Assembly: GCA_005223375.1 (NCBI GenBank)
Contig: RXOD01004393.1
Span: 1 to 23,037 of the forward strand
DNA: 23,037 bases
From: Amoebophrya sp. AT5.2
Taxonomy: Eukaryota; Sar; Dinophyceae; Syndiniales; Amoebophryaceae
Reading direction: 5' to 3'
Below, piece after piece: positions 16,801 through 21,077 of this stretch (position 1 is the stretch's first letter; each line of letters opens with the position of its first letter). Made by a program: the position numbers and the translations under genes. Below the pieces are notes generated by a model. The model saw nothing but the letters and a program-made list of their open reading frames with translations, was not told the DNA's origin and ran no database searches.

Positions 16801-19797
16801 GTCGAGACGCGGGCGGCGCTCGCCTTGGACGAACACGAGAGCACGGAGTTCAACCTGTACGCGTGGCTCAATGCGAAGTTTGGCCAACCAGATGAGCTCG
16901 GCGTGCTACAGCTGATTAGAAGCGTCACTACCTCGGCCCGCGATGTGGCGAATTTGCGCTCCAGCATGCGAGTCGCTAAAAAAGAGAAGCACTCCGCCAC
17001 GTCGCTCGGCGACACACAAGTCCTCACGAGCGCGAGTTGGGGAGCGGAAAGCATCGAAGATTTCTTCGAACGGGACACGAGAGACGCGATTGGGCAGGCC
17101 TTGTTGCAACCGGGGGAAAAGAGTAACGGGCGGATTGGAACGAGCCCGGTAACGGAACCAACTGCCGCAGGGCCGTCTTCATGGGGTGCACAGCGCGCAA
17201 GGAGACTCTTGCAGAACCTGCGGACGCGGCTGCGACGGGAGCACGTGCTGCGCGTGCGACGCGCGACACATCAAGAGCTGCGACGATCCGACACTGTCAG
17301 ACTCGCAAGTGCTCCTCCGGATGAGAAAGCCAAGTTGTTTCACGCACAGATCGAGCTGATCCTCGATCTGTTGCCGTGGACCTCCCCCAGTCCTGCGCGG
17401 CATTCGGGTGTTTACTCGCTTCTCGCTTTCGCGCGAAACTTCTTCGGCTCGAGAAAACGCTATCAGGCCTGGTCGCTCGGCATCCACGAGAGAGCGCTCG
17501 CAGACCTGGCCGGAGGCCTGCGCGAGGACCGATTGAGATTTGAAGCCGTTATGCGCGACGCAGACAAGTTGCACGCGGATGTTGTGAAGCTGGAGGAAAA
17601 GAGCACAATAAGTGCTGCTGCTACGGCTGCTACCAGTAGTTCACAGGGGCGCAATGATTCTCGCAAGGGTCCTCGATGCTCGGACTCGCGTCGTTGTGGC
17701 GGCACGGCGGCACCCGCGCGAGCGAAAAGAAAAAACGTTTCTGCTACTAGTTCGGCCGGCTATGCTGCCCTCCCGCTCAAGCAGACACAACTCGCCGATG
17801 CCCAGCAGAGATTGCAGGGGCTTGGTGCGTACCTAGAGGGCCAGTACGTACTTGTGGAGGAAGCGGCGAAAAAACTAGCCCGGAAGTTGCGGCGCGATGG
17901 CTTCCCGGCGGTGCAAGCGGGGCCAGCGACACTAGTCCCGTCACAGACGGCGGCACCAGATGAGGGAGGAGCAGTGGGAAGACTAAAACATGGCAGCTGG
18001 GGGGCCGCATCAGAATCAGAATCAATGAACGGTACGCACGACAGGCTCGCGTGGAGCAGGCAAAGTCCGGTAGGTGATCTTCAGCAGGAGAAAGAGAATG
18101 CCACAGTCCTACCGCAGCGAGCTGAAGAGGACGAACTCCGCGTGGAGGTGGAACAGGAACCGGCGACGGCGTCAGAAGTTTCTGGCAAAGCAACCGCGCT
18201 GGGACAACCGCGGCAAGCCGCGAATGACGCGCTCGACCAGGACCACGAGGTCCAGGAGGATGTTGGGCATTCACATGCAGGAGGGGTGCTGTTGAAGCGG
18301 ACTATGTCGGCGATCGGTTACCTGGCCGAGTCAAAGGCGGCCGTCTCGCAAATCGCTGAGAAGCGCACGCGGCCGGCGGCGGGGCTAAAGCAGAACTTAG
18401 TTCGCGTTCTCACCGACATCGCAACGCAGGTCACCAGCGACCCGGAACCGGATGACACGACGCGCGTGCACACGTTCCTCGAGAGACTGAAAAAGTCGTT
18501 CCGCGACCAGGCGCAGCACTACGAGAAGCTCCCCGTCCCCAAAGTCGATATGGCCCAGCAGAGTGCCAGCGCTTTGAAGACTCTCACGGGCTCACTCCAG
18601 TCCGTCAACCGGACGCAGCCTGGGTGGGGCTTTGTCGTTTTACAAAAGCTGACGGAGTTTCTATTCGCGCGCGCACCGACGGACGAGGACTTCATGAGTA
18701 AAGAGGGGAATTTGGGAATGCTGCCGCGGTTTCCGGACACGGGGAAATGGAAGAAACTGGTGGAGGAGTTTGGTACTGCCTTTGGAGACGTTCCGGCGAA
18801 GTATGATGAAATGCCTGCTTTTACTGGTGGGGATGTTGCGGGGGAGTGGAAACTGTACTTCTTGTTGGAGGGCGGCCGAGATCGTGGCGCAGGCGCTGGC
18901 GCAGCTTCCAGCAACGGGGAACAGTTTCAGTTGTCTAGCGATGCTATCACCGATCCGGACGACGTGGACTCTCTTTCCGAGCTAAAACTGGCTGTCCCCC
19001 TGAGTGCGGACTGGACGGTCAAACGGCTGAGGACTGAGATATGGAAGGCCATTCGCCGGGAGCAACCATCGAATCTTCGCGATCCGCAGCGGCGAGCGCT
19101 GTCGGCGTCCGCGATAGGACTCAAACTGGTACGCGGGAGCTGGCGGGGAGCCGCAACCGTTGTTGGCGATGAGTACGAGGACGATGAGGATGAGGATGAA
19201 GAAGGTGAACGTGAACTCGAAGAAGATGACGAAGATGGAGTCATTCATTTAAAGGACGAGTGGCAGCTCGAGGAATTGGAAAGGCCCGCAGCGCCCGCGG
19301 CCAAGAGAGGAGCGGCTCGGCCGACGCCGAAGCCAGTCGCGATCCAAGTCATCCGCACAGGCGAGGCGGTGGACGCGGACCGCGACTACGACTATGACAA
19401 TGTTGACTATCCCGCTTTACTAGCACTGTTTTCCCGCGAAATCGCAGGCGCGCTGCCACTACCGCTACCCTCGCACGCCGCCTTTAAAGGAATCCCGCGT
19501 GTCACCAGCACATTGCCAACAGCAGGGGCAGCAGGAGACCCTCCTGACGCGAGCACCGGCGGCGACGATGCCGCATGGAGTGATGCTCCGTGGAGAATCG
19601 ATTTGTCTAAATCTTCGGCGCAAGAAGCCGCATCGAAGTTGCGTGTTGCGATGCGACAGCTGGACGGGGTTGTCATTCGCTACTCGAGCGTGTTCGTGAA
19701 AGCGCTTGCGCATCGAAACGGGGAGTCGCTGGTTTTCGCCGAGCGTGCGCAGGCTCGCGCGCAGATGTTGAAACTGTTAAGCCGGCGGATTCAGTAG
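1852..19797 (+). CDS. Giant secreted or lumenal multidomain protein, about 5,981 residues, single exon
   Basis: The frame runs without a stop to TAG at 19795-19797. The frame is open from 1765, but the first ATG is at 1852. ATG 1909 (AAA before it) and ATG 1918 are alternative starts. Numbering from 1852: a basic n-region and hydrophobic core (AFWVLQVVWLLWALG, about 44-58) form a signal peptide with a likely cut after V-N-G at 63. Residues 64-580 are Ala/Pro/Glu/Lys/Ser-rich and disordered, ending in a Pro run (556-568). From about 581 the sequence becomes folded-looking, with a Trp-rich start (about 700-1070). A PDZ-like domain lies at about 1817-1955, a coiled coil at 3911-3943, a Cys set C-x12-C-x24-C-x-C at 4785-4825, an Arg-rich helix at 5115-5146, long helices at about 5221-5248 and 5308-5348, and a ubiquitin-like fold at 5710-5809. 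No further membrane segment is evident. Predicted mass is roughly 650 kDa. No overall family is recognised; a scaffold or surface/matrix role is only a guess. Confidence 0.95.
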   Translation: MIIREVQGKLRATRTRTTKMKAMAHRDRQVLRRQPRCRCGVLDAFWVLQVVWLLWALGVPVNGMPKYNKEALARPKPRLVGKSSAALVANRSKPKPKPNAKPPGDAITLAKPNSVFGNKLQQANQNEAASVSASSTDIASKQTAAPPAAAASSFSRAGENGSASAKVLQEAHQRQDPAESFASGAAGENQADEEPSSTAAAALDVDQQTQKHREVATAAGAGRGEQVQGHEQEAQPTFQSGYTACIPTTQEQKPTQALFAFPTEQRWGKPLTLQETTLRETADTTAGAKPKKAGSEKTEPESGPDKNETDSGRDGKEMEPAQGAESLAGAATPPSEPKPESLQPRPRLKPFTFDEDHDHEGGAISPAAEAEPRKTTPETTDNTKTLPAQAEAAKPVTGAAVDDEEAPHQPDSKNSTASPSREHGLAASFSAVILAGSPSTSHRGKDGLVSAATGPAGSPPASSRSQRSPLEFVNMGDEHRPHGRAAGEVEQQQMPAATSLDHKETTLTSPATMLNARKEIITAPTAGLDEGGAVTKTPVEAVEDAVEEAPEQSIPKPPPPNSPPPQKIQRPVKPRDLEKNGVEFAYNYSQIQYLENNGARAGGERALKVSSSTSAGVSVSGSDSRTNRKTYTGYEPRRREVDFEEGLQQIDVGGSVSDAGSSSTENTSSSWTARLRRADSLHLADEHGKDEEREKRSSRRNFVDVLEWDSRVDAKFRFGLEVMASVTASGEDFWRQVPQDPVPKSWAHSRGIRKHDYLQIWYYRRRKTDLVLEYDVQELLHQGAGTEMETPSEKMEEQKVRAEKNARWRLCHWTDTRSTPDRNAPQPAQQQENSSDAAAAPPATKKGLLYLFEKYKEILEHDKNSAQDFGFAHKWFAGRLKNEAQNEEGVHLPPPEDDVVHLLRHEEMQATQFRIYVWRPFVATTREKHVVWKFLQSNRILSPHTIYRRPHDLLSHPRLPRLPGEPGTRTTAAAQPQALVSSTSRACASGGWLFDWSTFRGMVSKANAALELSVVKLKGGVGDEAPMYAVTYTGPPTVCAGSDCELRTGEKLLIMFSRGRAATSSAGTGSSFLESGNDGEGADDGRTKCEFYFLQAPSTDEHETNSAAMSSRRPEVGGDRARAPSDPVAGKTPDGEVVVTAALKEGVVQNLLGYLLSSSHDGERLHSGIFLLREPRISMRAEWLEQALWSPLQTGTASRKLPTGRAEIPQRIQKLKPGSNFYDLRPSQKVRPTLAHGWQVRKVPCIDRATAPPAKAGGRKYGSPNLAEDVWPTFRRLGISFDTGPSPTESDAETAATSSGTSICSLSVDAGRTLPDYGALPVFCIGAARALDENTCFGKAVRHSSELSEIMDQAFAARTAAPPAAERPRQPQFWVQVLISVSSVAGAQSRDEATPKAAPNMLQGGKHATRRRTGTVAPPPDQNAGQRNANGKKSAESASADFLLRDYSVWRYLDSHVPELEKGHRSSDAGRHQSADETSRVPLFSAAVGSGVGGQRPFSADPTSGDEEQISYSLLIYSKVELPGMPVKAGDFHFPPAQERSLNPLSFIHEHDQKSFEKQQSLGVETTQERVRESRPKSDGFLHTDTGRSLEPALASIRSSPDNGGDQTKEEHEELNFRRDGLFSVAGLSTPRLHCLYVVDPEIQRDTSRVRLVQFLLPQQGAAKLPANLLQRAAWRTQMQIAIEAQRQDLKNWGGRLVIGTLGWRHRDSHVWHEEEQPAAVVADSAAAGGRSGSLRKPFSFRRAKHGHLYRARPGDWGRALRPEPGDQKENEAPTPAQEEDQTCFRSMTPPADAKANVSLEVHTWMPPRGAATDEFTDLGIESFAFVADTAIGQSSAATADEESGPWTGPRSQVVQGADDDPRFQGRVLLERLTENGWAAKQGLKVGDTVHVVAPFACDATTVPRTKAGPLTFLSGKLRVVTSRELLRHMLSFRATDGALPPVPQFAITLFRRTDYVPIPLLEIVGGASPKRKSVWQERLSGHPPSSPSQTGGTREAAAPAPLATTPRPVLQWHPLLAPLESRPLHVIRLATQKVGGKQIPRWMLDAELIGGGGNQAAPPAELLGRNESSRDDEIMKKQVMAILEDPNIVFHRAQVAGAGGGSTQPSSLFAKINSDYPCAAVAGIVKRVLEAAAGIRAQSREEQLRREVIELVAFSTNTVSAPFSGLDAERVPVVESSESSLAAELPEANIQMNPRTGSSTSTTQHITIPTTSAASAPLLRSVDEVDFEFLVAESGRRGGGAAAGIQSQPAAARTKELKYLALQSPDVVRELLWLWNRLDDGTTAGLFGVIDQLHFAIRAHFRTTAPAGGRADTFAAVPPSTRSTTLAPDENIHRHFIRDAGNIDAPNADPSPAPWHGVPLHGFGIPGSRSPSVLGAAAPRATHELMFEDAPHLLFPNELHEPAAASGTKFFALLDRGLEGLLAARKGTAIRLGKSADLPSDMRAHPFFRGQAQDNGNGNANTEVTDTDYEAVEVLNPVSPVFVHELQDFDSGPAGGVGPASGAECQSRGIPINKIRDAVEVLAQEMCAKMQNDLGGPAGLLHGLAEHCNRLLDAPLSDGGAQAPGQQQDEDASMMVVPQRVRALLKWIKSAALPAIEQTEPSGFRTFLADWRFRFVWALRSCFLEYEFRRFPGGDAAAETHDDPPATDKLLTTSLTRRFSDSAPTSSPASPAPGALQTYLLSGRDGNEHVSQHVHPMPDIMIPIRRIDERHLISGFWYRYYKHHRGVGLFPTGLAPVPETSRVVEPFAIAVCDRTLPTGVAADYKDPTDARKCQRISTPAATSSSADAFKAESNSPYTFAKPAEIFFHCKHAAATATHRSFSENQYSRLAGLLRSPVRSATRELNVARQRVFDILFRSSGGLNHDSFVPSAWKELGGKLVEYVLEWRPDSIPRDLLTAHGTTTQWEGDSSILYQAAPHILLSFFRRHFIINKTRMDELGAKCARDVVLNSTRYTRFLAALGRDDKDKNEMTELLSYLQIVFLLGPEGRWPSVTARRTPAAGGEASAAYLDSGAAGEESESHSIYSTTWPCSQSEVKLRSTHPEFEASVDSVCSQQSEAGGGYSVCIVDLLEIQTVLVEYVLKELLTARDAGVAAAAGSAATATSRTPASGATAVSARPNCVNAHGGVFDRSDVILQLVDPLYLEEQFFNPQSTWRYLRDGVPTNCVRPDDEQDKALSVGGYANLASYWPRPEKVCGRGYSWTDDANRKIRVLHQHVEGAPDRRKETEDVVQQMLTRGRESEQTPGGKPLFGIAFAARGVWVGKENAALWDRLQPASSYPSDSGAHPDEKNGAPTLHQFGPAGVVCQGVAPAHVRGRARGYPLGIKKWRFIVPVIDRDDGDVGGGGTSGPDGGGARETGSTGNAQIDATLSGAVPREDDYTQKELTVADDSQADSYSKFLIEILETDTERDRTLENWAAHAETSLTKGSKILIVDPVKTLLLNEETRAAVKEELVKKYSESGTHLNELGGEENIRLAVDNYAKLANQLPPEEQDNAEAAAAAARFFQTVHKPVQSFYERYFTMAGAQSAAARVSEPTPSPARTTRRAATALERDIDAAIRSYNLRRSADASGAPSSSKLSAATTAVCGKRCEQWMDRNTKYIWDRKLISTLLSPGELAFGRDYPLCVRRVLGSRPQKSPFKMGEGWPIVAVGVDNKPLSTSMNAGGVANHSVQRAAPASSRADIAVMKVFQQSRYYADQAGEPFHGALAANSFQVYNVGAELSWSLSNSDERRGVPNGSFLKYEENSKPHKVKTFATEVHGGSELSYPGIEQLLREYVYGSQVRENIERRREGQDLVGSANGEAAELLPWKSITSSDTVKDFWSWQETLEFFHQTGRANAPTRSFQKNVVELVQPDAARTDRKRKRQWLRLIVDEFAGSVELARRIKIGESVVDELKRNILKNGNSYGPTELLERFREQRLRELKLEMSKAEEELEVLRNLAYSAITASDVSVLSFSLERAVRTTGFCSLAEAIRKSHEEIGRAVEGHQPTQGGTLMELVKRKASLIVERLIGGSTSGSKPLPEDEVVTTALSIAERHANAARKSRSRPPYCARPPSVLRFLPDMWVKALSASEMERQGTVNYVSPLGELPFELHSPVLLGENDQVLGPNPPVALIRKVGLRPGVNLTPMRAHEMRTRFSRALWAPAAAVFAADGRGSGEDGDGDAPPRRLNAGGRALRKLDRHGLFHEGDLFAPERIRADDVEDQDGGDVLPRAGAVLDVLDVTDRDALDDRVAGDETAKLRSGQALNRSESDIEEDRQSLVHMRIVEGYPGAIQKKLLADVFRTPEHVTHQPDVARMQQLSDRGQCPAERGIREDAFADEVEDPQEHPLWGNRYENDPSLADSGAASSTESPSKAGSGSVYADAHAELEELALIEDDEDVGIAGGNADDHVAPAVKEERNLDRDQKAVKKAKHARVAERNASRAMSGEVLPSAGVLSNELSLAARDLQDVSEKLRAEAATGLGVGVGRENSLYSSCTESEEDTEEKNGPRARCLRGEYESNMLLPKPAATGGHGGGPAGGAGTTILLNPRIAAHVLRARWARNVSAPPHPQARVRHPWHYPGFLLDPTSASGGAEQFLENVGAWSRTWRPETDDELVNIANYNTEDHDRMDVMNEAEDALLPETRLLVLDWFGRATAIDTGDTATSSGAERGVFVDALKQAVETEARFLDEFLPKLRVLQDRSQMARTSSSLASRGRGHLQLEEEALLLREQMQKKLDPAGDGSCGGGAPTSRGSRLFLVPLSYRTRNDENDEDCRDPWRHSANRENSFEHRSSSGGVSLLRCRRDVGHTLLEVECSSRTVPFLDHGSDPPRGARTFRTTCGCVVRIFNAAGLPEKNDIFGGDPENKPFSTSAILQHPIVHLALLRGDESAVFERVSDPTQESIHSLGGVLILPMLSWSGGGCNPKSLRTVFEKIVAKAESEGGTPAAIPIDDHNCPLLQRSGGHLQNQEPQPDTELYRESRQAGTLSLDEVLADDLLLSIVETRAALALDEHESTEFNLYAWLNAKFGQPDELGVLQLIRSVTTSARDVANLRSSMRVAKKEKHSATSLGDTQVLTSASWGAESIEDFFERDTRDAIGQALLQPGEKSNGRIGTSPVTEPTAAGPSSWGAQRARRLLQNLRTRLRREHVLRVRRATHQELRRSDTVRLASAPPDEKAKLFHAQIELILDLLPWTSPSPARHSGVYSLLAFARNFFGSRKRYQAWSLGIHERALADLAGGLREDRLRFEAVMRDADKLHADVVKLEEKSTISAAATAATSSSQGRNDSRKGPRCSDSRRCGGTAAPARAKRKNVSATSSAGYAALPLKQTQLADAQQRLQGLGAYLEGQYVLVEEAAKKLARKLRRDGFPAVQAGPATLVPSQTAAPDEGGAVGRLKHGSWGAASESESMNGTHDRLAWSRQSPVGDLQQEKENATVLPQRAEEDELRVEVEQEPATASEVSGKATALGQPRQAANDALDQDHEVQEDVGHSHAGGVLLKRTMSAIGYLAESKAAVSQIAEKRTRPAAGLKQNLVRVLTDIATQVTSDPEPDDTTRVHTFLERLKKSFRDQAQHYEKLPVPKVDMAQQSASALKTLTGSLQSVNRTQPGWGFVVLQKLTEFLFARAPTDEDFMSKEGNLGMLPRFPDTGKWKKLVEEFGTAFGDVPAKYDEMPAFTGGDVAGEWKLYFLLEGGRDRGAGAGAASSNGEQFQLSSDAITDPDDVDSLSELKLAVPLSADWTVKRLRTEIWKAIRREQPSNLRDPQRRALSASAIGLKLVRGSWRGAATVVGDEYEDDEDEDEEGERELEEDDEDGVIHLKDEWQLEELERPAAPAAKRGAARPTPKPVAIQVIRTGEAVDADRDYDYDNVDYPALLALFSREIAGALPLPLPSHAAFKGIPRVTSTLPTAGAAGDPPDASTGGDDAAWSDAPWRIDLSKSSAQEAASKLRVAMRQLDGVVIRYSSVFVKALAHRNGESLVFAERAQARAQMLKLLSRRIQ
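1909..2040 (+). other. Signal peptide or signal anchor of the giant protein
   Basis: Counting from the ATG at 1909, about 22 mostly polar and basic residues (several Arg and Lys) precede an 18-20 residue hydrophobic core at about 1975-2025. The segment then reads V-P-V-N-G before Met at 2041. Val at -3 and Gly at -1 fit signal peptidase. Counting from 1852 the n-region would be over 40 residues, which is long but seen in protists. Non-cleavage would make a type II anchored protein with nearly everything lumenal or extracellular. Confidence 0.65.
7300..7716 (+). other. PDZ-like domain in the giant protein
   Basis: The segment starts with TDLGIESFAFV, which resembles the carboxylate-binding loop and second strand. 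After an insert of about 35 residues comes VLLERLTENGWAAKQGLKVG and DTVHVV, matching the PDZ pattern of strand, 'x-G-x-A-x-x-x-G-L-x-x-G-D-x-(hydrophobic)'. A helix (SRELLRHML) and a last strand (FAITLFRR) complete the fold. Two inserts make it longer than the usual 80-90 residues. PDZ domains bind C-terminal peptides and are mostly cytosolic in eukaryotes but also occur in secreted and periplasmic proteases. No protease domain is evident nearby. Confidence 0.6.
13582..13680 (+). other. Coiled-coil segment in the giant protein
   Basis: ELLERFREQRLRELKLEMSK followed by AEEELEVLRNLAY shows Leu/Met/Phe at heptad-like spacing among Glu, Arg and Lys, about 33 residues. It is one of few clearly helical segments in the central part and could mediate oligomerisation. 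Confidence 0.6.
17194..17289 (+). other. Arg-rich amphipathic helix in the giant protein
   Basis: About 32 residues starting RARRLLQNLRTRLRREH carry some 13 arginines at regular spacing with Leu and Val between. It lies just upstream of the two long helices near the C-terminus. A nucleic-acid, membrane-surface or acidic-partner contact is possible; nothing specific can be shown. Confidence 0.5.
18979..19278 (+). other. Ubiquitin-like (beta-grasp) domain with acidic insert, near the C-terminus of the giant protein
   Basis: The order of elements fits a ubiquitin fold: strand ELKLAVPL, then WTVKRLRTEIWKAI (the 'T-V-x-x-L-x-x-x-I' strand-helix pattern), strand AIGLKLVRG, then IHLKDEWQLEEL, matching the 'L-x-D-x-x-x-L' region. 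Between the last two lies an almost purely Asp/Glu insert of about 23 residues (19168-19236). About 170 further residues follow, so there is no processable C-terminal Gly-Gly. It is more likely a structural module than a modifier. Confidence 0.45.
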
Positions 19798-20154
19798 TTC
19801 CAATACTAGAAATAAGTAAGGAATTCTCTTAGAAGGAGGCGAAAGGAAAGGAAAAGAGGGGTGAGTGAGTAAGTCTGGCCGGGGCTTCACGTAGATGTCC
19901 GCCATGAGGTTACTGTGCTTGAACGTTCATGGTAGTTGGGACATTGCTACTAGCACTCTTCTGACTCTTTCCTGGCACTGGCAGTGGCTGCGAAAAGTTG
20001 TTTAAGAAAAAGAAACTACTAGACATCCTCCAAAGGAAAAAATGGGATTGCTGCGCATGGCTGCAGTGCAGAGACTAGGGGGAAGGAAAAGTCATTCTAG
20101 GAAGGTATTCATACTGGAGGCCTCCCAGAAAACAAGGCAGTCTTTGTTCTACGC

Positions 20155-20207
20155 CCGGGTTGGGTGAACCTTCGCCGTCCGCTCGGTGCATGCTTCACCA
20201 AACTCGG
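20155..20207 (+). other. Imperfect stem-loop
   Basis: CCGGGTTGGGTGAA (20155-20168) pairs with TTCACCAAACTCGG (20194-20207): 12 Watson-Crick pairs, one G-T (G.U in RNA) and one G/A mismatch over 14 positions, around a 25-nt loop. It lies in the giant gene's presumed 3' region and is not followed by a T run, so it is not a bacterial-type terminator. It could be an RNA structure in the 3' UTR. Confidence 0.5.
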
Positions 20208-20234
20208 ACCAGGGCTGTTTTTATTCCCAGGTTC

Positions 20235-20274
20235 TATATAATATAACGTCCTTCTCCCTTCGGCGGACCTACAG
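20235..20274 (+). promoter_or_regulatory. TATA-like stretch followed by pyrimidine tract and ACAG, upstream of the small gene
   Basis: TATATAATATAA lies at 20235-20246. The tract TCCTTCTCCCTTC lies at 20249-20261, and CCTACAG ends at 20274, 87 nt before the ATG. Either a core promoter or a splice acceptor (cis or trans) could be represented. The tract and AG resemble those at 1580-1607 and 20964-21009. Confidence 0.35.
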
Positions 20275-20361
20275 ATAGAGCTTGCCAGTCGTTTGCAGGG
20301 CTTTTGCCTTCGTACTTGAAGCATTTCCTATGCGCTATTGGGAGCGAATCCGCCTCAAAAT

Positions 20362-20736
20362 ATGGTTGCTATTGGAGTTCATCTGGTACGCAAAACCGCC
20401 GACAGCATCGCCGGAAGTGACCCCGACTCCGTGCTGTATGAAATTCGGGACGCAATACTAGGGGAGAAGATGGACGGCGATGCAGATGGTTCAGGTTCTG
20501 TTCAGAAAGTAAAAGCGGACAACCCGGGCCTGCGGGTTCTTCCGCCGGCGCTGAGCAATGGGGACGAATGCGGACTCTTCCACGACGGCGCGCGCGAGCA
20601 GAGCATGTTTACGAGCGACTTGACCAAGCGCGGGCGGGATGGAAGTCCAGTGCCATTCCGCCCCGAGGACCTCGAAAGGACCCAGCGAACGCAGCTGCAG
20701 TGCGAGCTGGTGCGGGCGCAGGAGATGGCTATTTAA
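20362..20736 (+). CDS. Small hypothetical protein, 124 residues
   Basis: ATG at 20362 has AAT before it and G after it, and an in-frame TGA at 20317-20319 excludes a much longer N-terminus. The frame ends in TAA at 20734-20736. The protein begins MVAIGVHLVRKTADSIAG and continues with a probable helix (VLYEIRDAILGEKM), an Asp/Gly-rich linker, a mixed region with one Cys, and a C-terminal helix (DLERTQRTQLQCELVRAQ). There is no signal peptide or membrane segment, so a soluble intracellular protein is likely. It lies 565 nt after the giant gene and 341 nt before the next. It might instead be a 5' exon of the downstream gene, but an in-frame TAA at 21045 and the lack of an obvious donor make this less likely. 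No family is recognised. Confidence 0.6.
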   Translation: MVAIGVHLVRKTADSIAGSDPDSVLYEIRDAILGEKMDGDADGSGSVQKVKADNPGLRVLPPALSNGDECGLFHDGAREQSMFTSDLTKRGRDGSPVPFRPEDLERTQRTQLQCELVRAQEMAI

Positions 20737-20936
20737 GGAGAGGAACAAACCATTTTCCTGGACATCCCTGTAGTGAGAGCGGAACTCTTGTAGGGAGTTG
20801 GGTAGCTATGATCTCGTATGATCATGATGTGTGTACGAGCTGGCCGGCGTTGTCTTGTATTTGATCCTTTATTTGGTCGCACTGTGCTCCGACTACAGCT
20901 AGGGAAGAGGCAAGCACTGCAAAGTGAAGGCCAGGA

Positions 20937-20966
20937 GACGCCAGGAATTTGTGACGCCAGGAATTT
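20937..20966 (+). repeat. 14-bp perfect direct repeat, 2-bp spacing
   Basis: GACGCCAGGAATTT occurs at 20937-20950 and again at 20953-20966, separated by GT. It sits directly ahead of the pyrimidine tract of the next gene. It could be a binding-site pair, a local duplication, or the scar of an excised element. Confidence 0.8.
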
Positions 20967-21009
20967 TTCTGCTTCGTCTCGTATTTATATCTTGTGTTTC
21001 GCTTCGTAG
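20964..21009 (+). promoter_or_regulatory. Pyrimidine-rich tract ending in TAG upstream of the Trp-rich gene
   Basis: The stretch TTTTTCTGCTTCGTCTCG, a short AT run (TATTTATAT at 20982-20990) and CTTGTGTTTCGCTTCGTAG end at 21009, leaving a 68-nt leader before the ATG at 21078. This fits a splice acceptor. Confidence 0.35.
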
Positions 21010-21077
21010 TCGATCTAAACAGCAGCAGCAGGCCAAATTAACCGTAAGCACCTGCCAGAAATCAATGCCATCTAAAA

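Larger units (their letters stand above)
19798..20361 (+). other. Spacer between the giant gene and the small gene
   Basis: I see no credible coding frame here. Right after the giant stop lies a purine-rich stretch (31 bases at 19831-19861, one C and no T). Further on are a stem-loop (20155-20207), a TATA-like AT stretch (20235-20246) and a pyrimidine tract ending in ACAG (20249-20274). No canonical AATAAA signal is seen. Confidence 0.5.
20737..21077 (+). other. Spacer between the small gene and the downstream Trp-rich gene
   Basis: No convincing coding frame is present. The stretch holds a perfect 14-bp direct repeat, a pyrimidine-rich tract ending in TAG, and a run of CAG triplets (21020-21031). 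An in-frame TAA at 21045-21047 separates it from the next gene. Confidence 0.5.

Noticed and set aside
20109..20324. Minus-strand frame of 71 residues with an ATG
   Set aside because: It is an Arg-rich product overlapping the stem-loop, TATA-like box and pyrimidine tract, with no domain or neighbour support.
19738..20736. Similar-looking C-termini of the giant protein (ERAQARAQMLKLL) and the small protein (ERTQRTQLQCELV)
   Set aside because: The match is short and compositionally biased (Glu, Arg, Gln, Leu helix) and does not extend upstream.
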